Assembly: GCF_946221105.1 (NCBI RefSeq)
Contig: NZ_CAMICL010000020.1
Coordinates: 1 to 36,513 of the forward strand
Length of the DNA stretch: 36,513 nucleotides
From: an uncultured Corynebacterium sp.
GTDB lineage: Bacteria; Actinomycetota; Actinomycetes; Mycobacteriales; Mycobacteriaceae
Reading direction: 5' to 3'
Shown: one piece after another, positions 22,714 through 29,806 of the stretch
How positions within the stretch are numbered: the stretch's first letter is position 1
Layout: each line of letters begins with the position of its first letter
Position numbers and translations under genes: made by a program
Notes under the pieces: model-generated
What the model was told of the DNA's origin: nothing
Seen by the model: only the letters and a program-made list of their open reading frames with translations
Database searches by the model: none

Positions 22714-23930
22714 CGCACATCCCAGAGCGACTGGTCGCCCGACACCGCCCGCGCGCCCTTGCCGGCCATGCGCCACAGCCTTGCGACGAGGTCCGTATCC
22801 TCCTCAGTCACCAGGTTGCCCATCAGCCGCGCCGCCGCCGGCATGAGGTAACGCCCGCCCAGCCCGCGCAGCGCCACCGGTCCCGCCAGCGACAAAAACT
22901 GCGGGTACGTCAGCAGGCGCGCCAGGGTGCGGGCCAGGGTGAACGCCTCGCCGTAGCGCTCGCGCAGCAGCGCCGGCCACGCAAGAGTCAGGTCGCCGCC
23001 GCCTGCGATCAGCTCGACGGCGGCGACCGCCGTTTCCAGTCCGTAGTCGATGCCCTCGCCGTTGAGCGGGTTCACGCACGCCGCCGCGTCGCCGATCAGC
23101 GCCCAGTTCGGGCCCGCCACGTTCGACACCGCCCCGCCCATCGGCAGAAGCGCCGAGGCCACCGACTGCTCCGGGCCGAGCTGCCACGCCTCGCGCTGCT
23201 GCGAGGCGTACAGGCCCAAAAGCTTCTTCGTGTTGACCTTCGCCGGACGCGCATCCGTCGACAGTGCGCCGCAGCCGAGGTTAACGGTGCCGTCGCCGAG
23301 CGGGAAGATCCAGCCGTAGCCGGGCTGGACTACCCCGTCGGCGTCGCGAAGCTCCACATGCGAGTGCATCCACGGCTCGTCCGAAAACGGCGAGACGCAG
23401 TAGGACCGCGCCGCAATCCCGTAGACCTGCCCGCGGTGCCACGTACGCCCCAGCAGCTTGCCGAAAGGGGAGCGCACCCCGTCCGCCACGACCACCCAGC
23501 GGGCGCGCACCACACCCTGCTCGGTCTCCACCGCGCTAATCGCTCCGCCGCTGAAACGCACCCCCGTCGCCGCACAGTCGTGGCGCACGGTTGCGCCGGC
23601 GAGCGAAGCTTCGCTGACAAGCATCGCGTCAAACCTCGCCCGCGGGGACGCGGACCCCTCGCCGCGCGGCCACGGGGCGACGACGTCCCCGCCGAAGCCA
23701 TGCAGCTTCAGGCCTTTGTTGCGGTACGCAGGCACGTCCAACCCCAGGCGCACAAGCGTATCGACGGCACGCGGCGTCAGCCCGTCCCCGCAAGTTTTGT
23801 CGCGACGGGGGCCCTGCGCGTCGAGAAGCAAAGTGCTCATGCCGGCGCGCTGCGCCGCGATCGCGGCGGCGGAACCCGCAGGGCCAGCGCCCACAACAAC
23901 GAGGTCGAACAACTCACTCACGCGCCACAT
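22710..23930 (-). CDS. menJ: Menaquinone side-chain reductase MenJ (geranylgeranyl reductase family)
   Basis: This 406-residue FAD-dependent oxidoreductase is the counterpart of Rv0561c MenJ, which saturates one isoprene unit of the menaquinone tail. It has a dinucleotide-binding start LFDLVVVGAGPAGSAAAI, an acidic/arginine segment LLLDAQGPRRDKTCGDGLTP, the mid-sequence WVVVADGVRSPFG, and the FAD motif WALIGDAAACVNPLNGEGID. It is probably a peripheral membrane enzyme. The start is either ATG 23930 (MWRVSELFDL) or GTG 23921 (MSELFDL); the second starts nearer the Rossmann strand and may be correct. Converges with menG with overlapping stops; divergent from the polyprenyl synthase. Confidence 0.88.
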   Translation of the reverse strand: MWRVSELFDLVVVGAGPAGSAAAIAAQRAGMSTLLLDAQGPRRDKTCGDGLTPRAVDTLVRLGLDVPAYRNKGLKLHGFGGDVVAPWPRGEGSASPRARFDAMLVSEASLAGATVRHDCAATGVRFSGGAISAVETEQGVVRARWVVVADGVRSPFGKLLGRTWHRGQVYGIAARSYCVSPFSDEPWMHSHVELRDADGVVQPGYGWIFPLGDGTVNLGCGALSTDARPAKVNTKKLLGLYASQQREAWQLGPEQSVASALLPMGGAVSNVAGPNWALIGDAAACVNPLNGEGIDYGLETAVAAVELIAGGGDLTLAWPALLRERYGEAFTLARTLARLLTYPQFLSLAGPVALRGLGGRYLMPAAARLMGNLVTEEDTDLVARLWRMAGKGARAVSGDQSLWDVR

Positions 23931-24025
23931 TCTGCCAGCGCCACCCGCAAGTGCACCCGGCGGGGTAATTGGGCTACGGTTAGTGCGTTACACATGGGCT
24001 CATCCAACCTGCAAGGACGTTATCT

Positions 24026-25051
24026 ATGACGTACGGCACCACTCCGTCACCGCGCCACGGATTCAACCTGGACCTGGGCGACGACGCGCTCAACACCCGG
24101 CTCAACACCGGGCTCGAAGCGGTGGAGGAGCTGCTGATAACGGAGCTCAACCGCGGGGAGAGCTTCCTCACCGACAAAGTCACCCACCTGGCCAAAGCCG
24201 GCGGCAAACGCTTCCGCCCCATGGTGGCGCTGCTGTGCAGCGAATTCGGGCCGAACCCCGGCGCCGAAAACGTCATCCGCGGCGCGGCCGTGACCGAGAT
24301 GGTGCATCTGGCCACGCTCTACCACGACGACGTCATGGACGAAGCCGAGCGCCGCCGTGGCGTCGAATCCGCCAACACCCGGTGGACCAACACCGTGGCC
24401 ATCCTCGCCGGCGACATCCTGTTCGCCCACGCGTCGCGCCAGATGGCGCTCATGGACCTAGACACCGTGGCCCACTTCGCCGACACCTTCTCCGAGCTGG
24501 TCACCGGCCAGATGCGCGAAACCGTCGGTGCGGATGGTACGGGCGCGGCGGACCCGGTGGAGCACTACCTGAAGGTCATCGAGGAAAAGACCGGCGTGCT
24601 CATCTCCTCGGCCGCCTACCTGGGCGCGCGCCACGCCGGCGCCACCGACGAGGTGGTGGAGCGCTGCTCCCGCATCGGCGACGCGGTGGGCATGATCTTC
24701 CAGATCGTCGACGACATCATCGACATCTTCTCCGACCCCGAACAGTCCGGGAAAACTCCCGGCACCGACCTGCGCGAGGGTGTGTTCACCCTGCCGGTGC
24801 TCTACGCGCTGCAAGAGGACTCGCCGGCGGGCGAGGAGCTTCGCGGGCTGCTCACCGGCCCGCTGACCAACGACGCCGACGTCGACCGGGCGCTGGAACT
24901 GCTCGGCCAGACCCGCGGGCGCGAGCGCGCCCTGGAGACCGTGCGTGGCTACGTCGAGACCGTGGAGCGCGAACTCGACGCCCTGCCCGAAGGCCCCGCC
25001 CGCGAAGCGCTTCGAACGATGACCCGCATGACCGTTGAACGCGTGGGTTAA
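24026..25051 (+). CDS. grcC1: Long-chain polyprenyl diphosphate synthase
   Basis: This 341-residue trans-isoprenyl diphosphate synthase elongates allylic diphosphates with IPP, probably making the menaquinone tail. It has GGKRFRPM for substrate binding, the first aspartate-rich motif LYHDDVMDEAERRRG, the KTGVLISSAAYLG segment and the second aspartate-rich motif VDDIIDIFSD. Small residues ahead of the first motif (VHLATL) fit a long product (C40-C45). It corresponds in position and sequence type to Rv0562 grcC1 next to menJ. Unlike most genes here it has a ribosome site (AAGGA, 24013-24017) and an untranslated leader. Confidence 0.88.
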   Translation: MTYGTTPSPRHGFNLDLGDDALNTRLNTGLEAVEELLITELNRGESFLTDKVTHLAKAGGKRFRPMVALLCSEFGPNPGAENVIRGAAVTEMVHLATLYHDDVMDEAERRRGVESANTRWTNTVAILAGDILFAHASRQMALMDLDTVAHFADTFSELVTGQMRETVGADGTGAADPVEHYLKVIEEKTGVLISSAAYLGARHAGATDEVVERCSRIGDAVGMIFQIVDDIIDIFSDPEQSGKTPGTDLREGVFTLPVLYALQEDSPAGEELRGLLTGPLTNDADVDRALELLGQTRGRERALETVRGYVETVERELDALPEGPAREALRTMTRMTVERVG

Positions 25052-25060
25052 CCAGCCGAT

Positions 25061-25091
25061 TTGCACCAAAAGCGGGGCGGTGTTGTAAGGT
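25061..25091 (+). promoter_or_regulatory. Promoter of tRNA-Tyr
   Basis: TTGCAC (25061-25066) and the extended -10 TTGTAAGGT (hexamer TAAGGT, 25086-25091) are 19 bases apart and 24 bases before the tRNA. Confidence 0.5.
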
Positions 25092-25115
25092 AAATCCCGC
25101 ACTTTGAACGTGCTT

Positions 25116-25200
25116 GCCAGGTTGCCCGAGCGGCCAAAGGGAGCGGACTGTAAATCCGCCGGCATTGCCTTCAGAAGTTCGAATCTTCTACCTGGCACCA
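25116..25200 (+). tRNA. tRNA-Tyr (anticodon GTA)
   Basis: Acceptor GCCAGGT pairs with ACCTGGC, discriminator A, and an encoded CCA ends at 25200. The anticodon stem GCGGA/TCCGC holds the loop CTGTAAA with GTA at 25150-25152. A long variable arm is present, as expected for bacterial tRNA-Tyr, and the T-loop GTTCGAATC is normal. Confidence 0.95.
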
Positions 25201-25208
25201 CACACACA

Positions 25209-25238
25209 AACCCCGTCGGTTTCACCGGCGGGGTTTCG
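25209..25238 (+). terminator. Intrinsic terminator after tRNA-Tyr
   Basis: AACCCCGTCGG (25209-25219) pairs with CCGGCGGGGTT (25225-25235) over a 5-base loop, with one mismatch, followed by a short T-containing tail. Confidence 0.8.
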
Positions 25239-25402
25239 TCGTTAAGCAATTGCTTCACGACGCACTAAAGCACACACCGTAACCGTGTAAAAACCGGCAT
25301 CTGCCAGGCGATTTGTGTTTGAAAACAACATCGGGTTAATCTTTCCAAGGCTTCAACGGAGCGGGTCAGAGCGAAAGCGAAGATCCACAACAAAGAGGCT
25401 GT

Positions 25403-25475
25403 GCCCCCTTAGCTCAGTCGGCAGAGCGTTTCCATGGTAAGGAAAAGGTCGACAGTTCGATTCTGTCAGGGGGCT
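25403..25475 (+). tRNA. tRNA-Thr (anticodon GGT)
   Basis: Acceptor GCCCCCT pairs with AGGGGGC, discriminator T, CCA not encoded. Anticodon stem TTTCC/GGAAA with loop ATGGTAA (GGT at 25436-25438); D-loop AGTCGGC and T-arm GACAGTTCGATTCTGTC are normal. The gap before it (25239-25402) has a TAATCT hexamer (25337-25342) as a possible promoter. Confidence 0.95.
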
Positions 25476-25486
25476 CTGTTGTTTGC

Positions 25487-25492
25487 TAGGGT
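25487..25492 (+). promoter_or_regulatory. -10 hexamer TAGGGT before tRNA-Met
   Basis: TGCTAGGGT forms an extended -10 whose hexamer ends 22 bases before tRNA-Met. The same hexamer precedes tRNA-Trp at 25621-25626. Confidence 0.4.
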
Positions 25493-25514
25493 CTTTTGGT
25501 CCAGCGAGCACCAT

Positions 25515-25586
25515 GGCGGTGTAGCTCAGTGGTAGAGCAAGCGACTCATAATCGCTGTGTCGAGAGTTCAATTCTCTCCATCGCTA
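25515..25586 (+). tRNA. tRNA-Met (elongator, anticodon CAT)
   Basis: Acceptor GGCGGTG pairs with CATCGCT (two G-U pairs, including the terminal pair), discriminator A, CCA not encoded. Anticodon stem AGCGA/TCGCT with loop CTCATAA (CAT at 25547-25549). The D-arm lacks the initiator features and the stem lacks the three consecutive G-C pairs of an initiator tRNA, so it is the elongator type or an ileucine-type CAT tRNA; the elongator is usual at this place. Confidence 0.9.
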
Positions 25587-25650
25587 CTCACCTCAAACGG
25601 GAGCCGGAAGGCGACCGTGGTAGGGTTAGGCGCACTTGATCGAGTGCCCT

Positions 25651-25726
25651 AGGGGCGTGGCGCAATTGGTAGCGCAACGGTCTCCAAAACCGTAGGTTGC
25701 AGGTTCGAGTCCTGTCGCCCCTGCCA
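25651..25726 (+). tRNA. tRNA-Trp (anticodon CCA)
   Basis: Acceptor AGGGGCG pairs with CGCCCCT, discriminator G, and an encoded CCA ends at 25726. Anticodon stem ACGGT/ACCGT with loop CTCCAAA (CCA at 25684-25686). It lies 21 bases before the secE start and is probably on the same transcript, as in other actinobacteria. Confidence 0.95.
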
Positions 25727-25747
25727 AAACAACCTGGAGGAGTTTTA

Positions 25748-26068
25748 GTGACTAACCCCAACGGTCAAAACCCCGCACAGCCGACCGGCAAGCGTCAGCT
25801 GCGTGGGGCTTCTCCCGTTTCCTCCGAGGGCTACGAAGCGAAGCGTGCCCCCGTCACCACCGAGGGCGCGGACGAGAAGGACGGCTCCAGCGTCACCGCC
25901 TTCCCGGGCGAAGTCGTCTCCGAGATGAACAAAGTCATCTGGCCCACCGGCAAGCAGATGCTCAACTACACGCTCATCGTCTTCGCGTTCCTGATCGTGC
26001 TGACCATCTTCGTGTGGGGCACCGACACGCTGGCGTCCATGCTGATTCGCTGGATCTTCATCCGCTAG
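25748..26068 (+). CDS. secE: Preprotein translocase subunit SecE
   Basis: SecE clamps the SecY channel in the cytoplasmic membrane. The 106-residue protein has an actinobacterial polar N-terminal extension (about 1-55), the amphipathic helix and conserved EVVSEMNKVIWPTGKQM, and one membrane span (TLIVFAFLIVLTIFVWG). The start is GTG at 25748, with TGGAGGAG (25735-25742) at the right distance; the longer frame runs into tRNA-Trp. The short gap after tRNA-Trp and the following nusG match the standard bacterial arrangement. A hairpin with a T-run follows the gene. Confidence 0.93.
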   Translation: MTNPNGQNPAQPTGKRQLRGASPVSSEGYEAKRAPVTTEGADEKDGSSVTAFPGEVVSEMNKVIWPTGKQMLNYTLIVFAFLIVLTIFVWGTDTLASMLIRWIFIR

Positions 26069-26093
26069 GTACAATTCCACGCGTACAAACTTT

Positions 26094-26133
26094 TCCCGCC
26101 GCCTCGGACAACGAGGAGGGCGGGATAATTTTT
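26094..26133 (+). terminator. Hairpin with T-run between secE and nusG
   Basis: TCCCGCC (26094-26100) pairs with GGGCGGGA (26118-26125) and CCTCG (26102-26106) with CGAGG (26112-26116), forming one long interrupted stem followed by TAATTTTT. It can act as a terminator or attenuator separating secE from nusG. Confidence 0.65.
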
Positions 26134-26183
26134 GCCCCGGTACCCTGGGGCGCACACGTTTCGACGGATGAGGAGACACACCC

Positions 26184-27122
26184 ATGACTGAGGCAAACAA
26201 GGACGTTGAAGGCGCCATCGAGAACAACGAGCAGGAAATGATCGACGAGGGCGCGCCCGTGCAGCCTTCCACCGACCCGGTCCTGGACGGCGGCGACGAC
26301 GACCCCGCCGGCACCGAAGGCGGTGACTCCTCCGACGAGGAGAGCGACAGTACCGCCGAGGGCGAAGCTGCCGAAGAAGCGGTGGAGGAGCCGGTCCAGG
26401 AGACCGACCTGAACACCATCGAGTCCGCCGAGGGCGACGCTGGCGCGGAGTCCGACGCCGAGGCTGACGCAGACACCGACAGCGAGTACCGCCGCCGCCT
26501 GCGCGAGTACACCCGCGAGCTGAAGAAGCAGCCGGGCGACTGGTACATCATCCAGTCCTACTCCGGCTACGAAAACAAGGTGAAGACCAACCTGGAGATG
26601 CGCTCCCAGACCCTCGAGGTCGAGGACTCCATCTACGAGGTTGTCGTCCCCATCGAGCAGGCCATCGAGAACAAGGACGGCAAGAAGAAGGTGGTCAAGC
26701 GCAAGCTTCTGCCGGGCTACGTGCTCGTGCGCATGGACATGAACGACGCCGCCTGGTCCGTGGTCCGCGAGACCCCGGGTGTGACCTCGTTCGTGGGCAA
26801 CGAGGGTAATGCGACGCCGGTGAAGCACCGGGACGTCGCAAAGTTCTTGCTTCCCAAGTCCGCCGCAACCGGCGCGAAGCCGGAGGTCAACGCCGACGGC
26901 GAGACCGTCGTGGCGATGCCGGAGGAAGAGGCACCGAAGAAGCTCGCGCACGACTACAAGGTCGGCGAGGCTGTCACGATCCTCTCCGGCGCGCTGGCGA
27001 GCGTGTCCGCCACCATCAACTCGATCGACCCGGAAACCGGCAAGATCGAGGCGCTGGTGTCCATCTTCGGCCGCGAGACCCCGGTGGAGCTGACCGCCGA
27101 CCAGATCGAGCGCATCATGTAG
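26184..27122 (+). CDS. nusG: Transcription elongation/antitermination factor NusG
   Basis: NusG binds RNA polymerase and couples it to Rho or ribosomes. The 312-residue protein has the NGN domain (DWYIIQSYSGYENKVKTNLE ... LLPGYVLVRMDMND ... VGNEGNATPVK) and a C-terminal KOW domain (YKVGEAVTILSGALASVSAT). The first 110 residues or so are an unusually long acidic tail rich in Glu, Asp, Gly and Ser, much longer than in E. coli NusG (about 180 residues in total) though extensions occur in actinobacteria. A GAGGAG ribosome site precedes the ATG. TACCCT at 26141-26146 may be its own promoter after the upstream hairpin. Confidence 0.94.
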   Translation: MTEANKDVEGAIENNEQEMIDEGAPVQPSTDPVLDGGDDDPAGTEGGDSSDEESDSTAEGEAAEEAVEEPVQETDLNTIESAEGDAGAESDAEADADTDSEYRRRLREYTRELKKQPGDWYIIQSYSGYENKVKTNLEMRSQTLEVEDSIYEVVVPIEQAIENKDGKKKVVKRKLLPGYVLVRMDMNDAAWSVVRETPGVTSFVGNEGNATPVKHRDVAKFLLPKSAATGAKPEVNADGETVVAMPEEEAPKKLAHDYKVGEAVTILSGALASVSATINSIDPETGKIEALVSIFGRETPVELTADQIERIM

Positions 27123-27164
27123 GAGCGTTTTGCTTCTCGACGTCCTCACGGCGTATCCTGATTC

Positions 27165-27193
27165 GTCGCGCGTGCACGCACGCGCGACGTTTT
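27165..27193 (+). terminator. Intrinsic terminator after nusG
   Basis: GTCGCGCGTG (27165-27174) and CACGCGCGAC (27179-27188) form a perfect 10-bp stem with a 4-base loop followed by GTTTTCATTT. Confidence 0.85.
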
Positions 27194-27199
27194 CATTTC

Positions 27200-27229
27200 T
27201 TGTAAATCCCCGGTGGCTGGGTCTATCCC
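27200..27229 (+). promoter_or_regulatory. Putative promoter of the rplKA operon
   Basis: TTGTAA (27200-27205) and TATCCC (27224-27229) are 18 bases apart, immediately after the nusG terminator. It would give a leader of about 60 bases containing AGGAGG before rplK. The leader is a likely place for L1 feedback control, but no L1 site was identified with confidence. Confidence 0.45.
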
Positions 27230-27293
27230 CGGCATCCGGAAGCCCCGCGGCAGCTCATCGTGGCTGCGGGTGCTGTAACTAGGAGGTAATGCG

Positions 27294-27722
27294 ATGGCTA
27301 AGAAGAAGGTCACTGGCCTGATCAAGCTGCAGATCGAAGCAGGCATGGCCAACCCGGCCCCGCCGGTCGGTCCGGCCCTCGGTGCGCACGGCGTGAACAT
27401 CGTCGAGTTCACCAAGGCCTACAACGCCGCAACCGAGTCCATGCGCGGCAACATCGTGCCGGTGGAGATCACGGTCTACGAGGACCGCTCCTTCGACTTC
27501 ATCCTGAAGTCCCCGCCGGCAGCGTCGCTGCTGCTGAAGGCTGCAGGCCTGAAGAAGGGCTCCGGTGTCCCGCACACTGACAAGGTTGGCAAGGTCACCT
27601 GGGAGCAGTGCAAGGAGATCGCCGAGACCAAGAAGAAGGACCTCAACGCCCGCGACATTGAGGCAGGCGCCGCGATCATCGCTGGTACCGCCCGTTCCAT
27701 GGGTATTGACGTCGAGAAGTAA
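27294..27722 (+). CDS. rplK: 50S ribosomal protein L11
   Basis: L11 forms the GTPase-associated centre of the ribosome with 23S rRNA. The 142-residue protein has the family N-terminus (KKKVTGLIKLQIEAGMANPA), the proline-rich PPVGPALGAHGVNIVEFTKA hinge and the C-terminal RNA-binding domain with RDIEAGAAIIAGTARSMGID. A textbook ribosome site AGGAGGT lies 8 bases upstream. Followed by rplA after 64 bases that contain the hairpin GGGCC-N8-GGCCC (27739-27756). Confidence 0.97.
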   Translation: MAKKKVTGLIKLQIEAGMANPAPPVGPALGAHGVNIVEFTKAYNAATESMRGNIVPVEITVYEDRSFDFILKSPPAASLLLKAAGLKKGSGVPHTDKVGKVTWEQCKEIAETKKKDLNARDIEAGAAIIAGTARSMGIDVEK

Positions 27723-27786
27723 AAAGCTTCACGTGGAAGGGCCGTAAGCCAGGCCCGCAAACCACAACTCCTGAAAGGAATCCAAC

Positions 27787-28494
27787 ATGGCTAAGAAGTC
27801 CAAGCACTACATCGAGCAGCTGGCGAAGGTCGACCGCGACAGCTTCTACCACCCGCTCGACGCCGTCACGCTTGCGAAGGAGACCTCCTCCGACAAGTAC
27901 GACGCAACCATCGACGTGGCAATGCGTCTGTCCGTCGACCCGCGCAAGGCTGACCAGCTGGTCCGCGGCACTGTCAACCTGCCGCACGGCACCGGTAAGA
28001 CCGTCCGCGTCGCTGTCTTCGCCGAGGGCGAGAACGCAACCAAGGCACAGGAGGCTGGCGCGGACATCGTCGGCACCGACGAGCTGATCGAGCAGATCAA
28101 CGCCGGCCAGATCGACTTCGACGTGGCTATCGCTACGCCGGACCAGATGGCCAAGGTCGGCCGCGTCGCCCGCGTGCTGGGCCCGCGTGGTCTGATGCCG
28201 AACCCGAAGACCGGCACCGTCACCCCGGACGTCGCCAAGGCGATCCAGGACTCCAAGGGCGGCAAGATCGCCTTCCGCGTGGACAAGGCGTCCAACCTGC
28301 ATGCGATCATCGGCAAGGCGTCGTTCACCCCGGAGCAGCTCGCTGAGAACTACGGCGCTCTGCTCGACGAGGTCATCCGTCTGAAGCCGGCGTCCGCCAA
28401 GGGCATCTACCTGAAGAAGATCACCGTCTCCGCAACCCAGGGCCCGGGTGTTCCGGTGGACACCTCCGTGGAGAAGAACTACGCCACCAAGTAG
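27787..28494 (+). CDS. rplA: 50S ribosomal protein L1
   Basis: L1 builds the L1 stalk and, in bacteria, represses its own operon. The 235-residue protein shows the family N-terminus (YIEQLAKVDRDSFYHPLDAV), the domain II region with VRVAVFAEGENATKAQEAGA, and the conserved ARVLGPRGLMPNPKTGTVTP. AAAGGA precedes the ATG. A GC-rich hairpin follows the stop. Confidence 0.97.
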   Translation: MAKKSKHYIEQLAKVDRDSFYHPLDAVTLAKETSSDKYDATIDVAMRLSVDPRKADQLVRGTVNLPHGTGKTVRVAVFAEGENATKAQEAGADIVGTDELIEQINAGQIDFDVAIATPDQMAKVGRVARVLGPRGLMPNPKTGTVTPDVAKAIQDSKGGKIAFRVDKASNLHAIIGKASFTPEQLAENYGALLDEVIRLKPASAKGIYLKKITVSATQGPGVPVDTSVEKNYATK

Positions 28495-28514
28495 TTCGAC
28501 TTCGAGCGCTTTTA

Positions 28515-28545
28515 CGCCGTCGTCCGTTGTTGGGCGGCGGCGTTT
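28515..28545 (+). terminator. Terminator between rplA and the convergent HNH gene
   Basis: CGCCGTCGTCC (28515-28525) pairs with GGGCGGCGGCG (28532-28542) with two G-U pairs, followed by TTTC. It lies in the 58-base gap between convergent genes and may serve both directions. Confidence 0.65.
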
Positions 28546-28552
28546 CGCGTTG

Positions 28553-29635
28553 TTAGGGCAGGGGTGTGCCTCTGGGTCCGAAGAGTTGGTCGAGTGCTCC
28601 GCGGTCGGTGTTTCTCAGGTGGTATCCGCGGGGTGAGATCCACCAGGGCGCGCCTCTGATCATCGCAATGCGTCCGCGGCTTGTGCGCCAGGGATCGTCG
28701 TCGTTGATGCGGTTGTGGTACTTACACAACGGCACCAGGTTGTCCATGTTGGTGAACCCGCCGTGTTTCCACGCATCCACGTGGTGAATCTCGGCACCGT
28801 ACGCCCCATGCCTGCAGCCTGGGAACGCGCACACGGGTGAGACCATGCAGGCCATGTCCCGCTGCTTCTGGTTGGCGAAACGCTCGGTGTCGTACAGGTT
28901 CACCGCCCCTTCCTCCGGGTGGAACGCTGCAACCTCCAACACCTCGCCGAACTCTCGCTGCATGTACTCCGCCCCGGTCATGCTGGTGCCGTCGGTGAGT
29001 GTGAGGATGACGTCGTCACCGTCGCCGGCCATGATGCGGGCGTGTTCGGTGATCGGCACCATCACGATCGGGCGTGGTGCGGCGGCGATGACCCCGCCGG
29101 TTTTGCCTTCGACGATGCGCCAGAGCGCCTCCTCCATCTGCGCCGCGGCCGGCTGTGTGGCGTCGATGTCTTGCTTGAGGCGGTGCTCTAAGTCTGCTGC
29201 TTTGCGGTCGGTGGTGTCGATGGTGATGCGCGCCCGCCCGTTCTTCGGCGCGGAGAACGCGACCTGTTTCTTCGTCGGGGTGTTGTCCTCGCGCGGCACC
29301 AGCTCGCGTGCGGCGCGCTCAATAGCGCGGTAGCCGCCTTCAACGTCCAACAAGGCCAGGCGCAGCCGCCACCGCTCGCTCGCGTCTTTCACACCCCCGA
29401 CGCGGCGTTCAATCAGCGCGAGCTCGTCCAGGGAGAACCCGCGGGCTTTCTGTGCTGCCACAGCTTGTTTGCGGGTGAATTTCGTGGGCCCGTAGTACAC
29501 CTTTTGCATCTGATCCCAGGCGCGTGCCTTATCCGGCGCCATCCCAGCGCCCAACGCAACCGACAGGTCGAAGTGCCGCAGCGTCTCCATGGATGCTGCG
29601 GCCATCGCCTGAATAAACGCGTCGAACGGGGTCAT
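28553..29635 (-). CDS. DUF222 / HNH endonuclease-domain protein
   Basis: This 360-residue protein belongs to the large actinobacterial DUF222-HNH group (related to the 13E12 repeat family). The N-terminal helical DUF222 region contains GFSLDELALIERRVGGVKD. The C-terminal HNH nuclease motif reads VCAFPGCRHG, then EIHHVDAWKHGGFTNMDNLV and PLCKYHNRINDDDPW, with the Cys zinc knuckle and catalytic histidines present. Such genes occur in many dispersed copies in corynebacteria and may be mobile or phage-linked; function is unproven. The ATG at 29635 is supported by TAGTGT at leaderless distance; the open frame continues upstream through the intergenic region and over the divergent gene, which is not coding here. 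Confidence 0.82.
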   Translation of the reverse strand: MTPFDAFIQAMAAASMETLRHFDLSVALGAGMAPDKARAWDQMQKVYYGPTKFTRKQAVAAQKARGFSLDELALIERRVGGVKDASERWRLRLALLDVEGGYRAIERAARELVPREDNTPTKKQVAFSAPKNGRARITIDTTDRKAADLEHRLKQDIDATQPAAAQMEEALWRIVEGKTGGVIAAAPRPIVMVPITEHARIMAGDGDDVILTLTDGTSMTGAEYMQREFGEVLEVAAFHPEEGAVNLYDTERFANQKQRDMACMVSPVCAFPGCRHGAYGAEIHHVDAWKHGGFTNMDNLVPLCKYHNRINDDDPWRTSRGRIAMIRGAPWWISPRGYHLRNTDRGALDQLFGPRGTPLP

Positions 29636-29642
29636 GCCACGA

Positions 29643-29648
29643 ACACTA
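29643..29648 (-). promoter_or_regulatory. -10 hexamer TAGTGT of the HNH gene
   Basis: On the minus strand TAGTGT ends seven bases before the ATG at 29635, the common leaderless spacing. Confidence 0.5.
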
Positions 29649-29685
29649 AACAGCACACAACCCCGCACAACCCCCGAACCGAAAT

Positions 29686-29727
29686 CTGTGGATAACCCGC
29701 CCCAAATCGCACCAAAGCTATCCACAG
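29686..29727. promoter_or_regulatory. Pair of inverted DnaA-box-like sequences
   Basis: TGTGGATAA (29687-29695) is an exact DnaA box TTATCCACA on the minus strand. CTATCCACA (29718-29726) on the plus strand differs from it at one base. They form a 9-bp perfect inverted repeat (CTGTGGATA / TATCCACAG) with 24 bases between the arms, in the 171-base divergent region between the HNH gene and the anchored-repeat operon. Confidence 0.5.
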
Positions 29728-29777
29728 CTGCGGCAGGCCCTTGTGTTTTCCCCGTGATGGGGGTAAATTTCTCGCGC

Positions 29778-29789
29778 CAATAGCTATTG
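29778..29789. repeat. Perfect 12-bp palindrome CAATAGCTATTG
   Basis: It lies in the AT-rich promoter region of the anchored-repeat operon, just upstream of the TAATCT -10, around the expected -20 to -35. It may be a second operator. Confidence 0.4.
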
Positions 29790-29793
29790 AAAC

Positions 29794-29799
29794 TAATCT
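29794..29799 (+). promoter_or_regulatory. -10 hexamer TAATCT of the anchored-repeat operon
   Basis: TAATCT ends seven bases before the GTG at 29807, predicting a leaderless transcript that covers the whole operon to the window edge. Confidence 0.5.
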
Positions 29800-29806
29800 C
29801 CATTAA

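Noticed and set aside
22656..24029. 457-codon plus-strand open frame opposite menJ
   Set aside because: Arg/Ala/His-rich shadow of menJ with no family motifs.
25621..25640. DtxR-box-like TAGGGTTAGG between tRNA-Met and tRNA-Trp
   Set aside because: No second half-site. TAGGGT recurs before tRNA-Met and is better explained as a -10 hexamer.
27739..27756. L1 autoregulatory site between rplK and rplA
   Set aside because: A hairpin is present, but it does not show a recognisable L1 target and normally the site lies before rplK; left as an unassigned hairpin.
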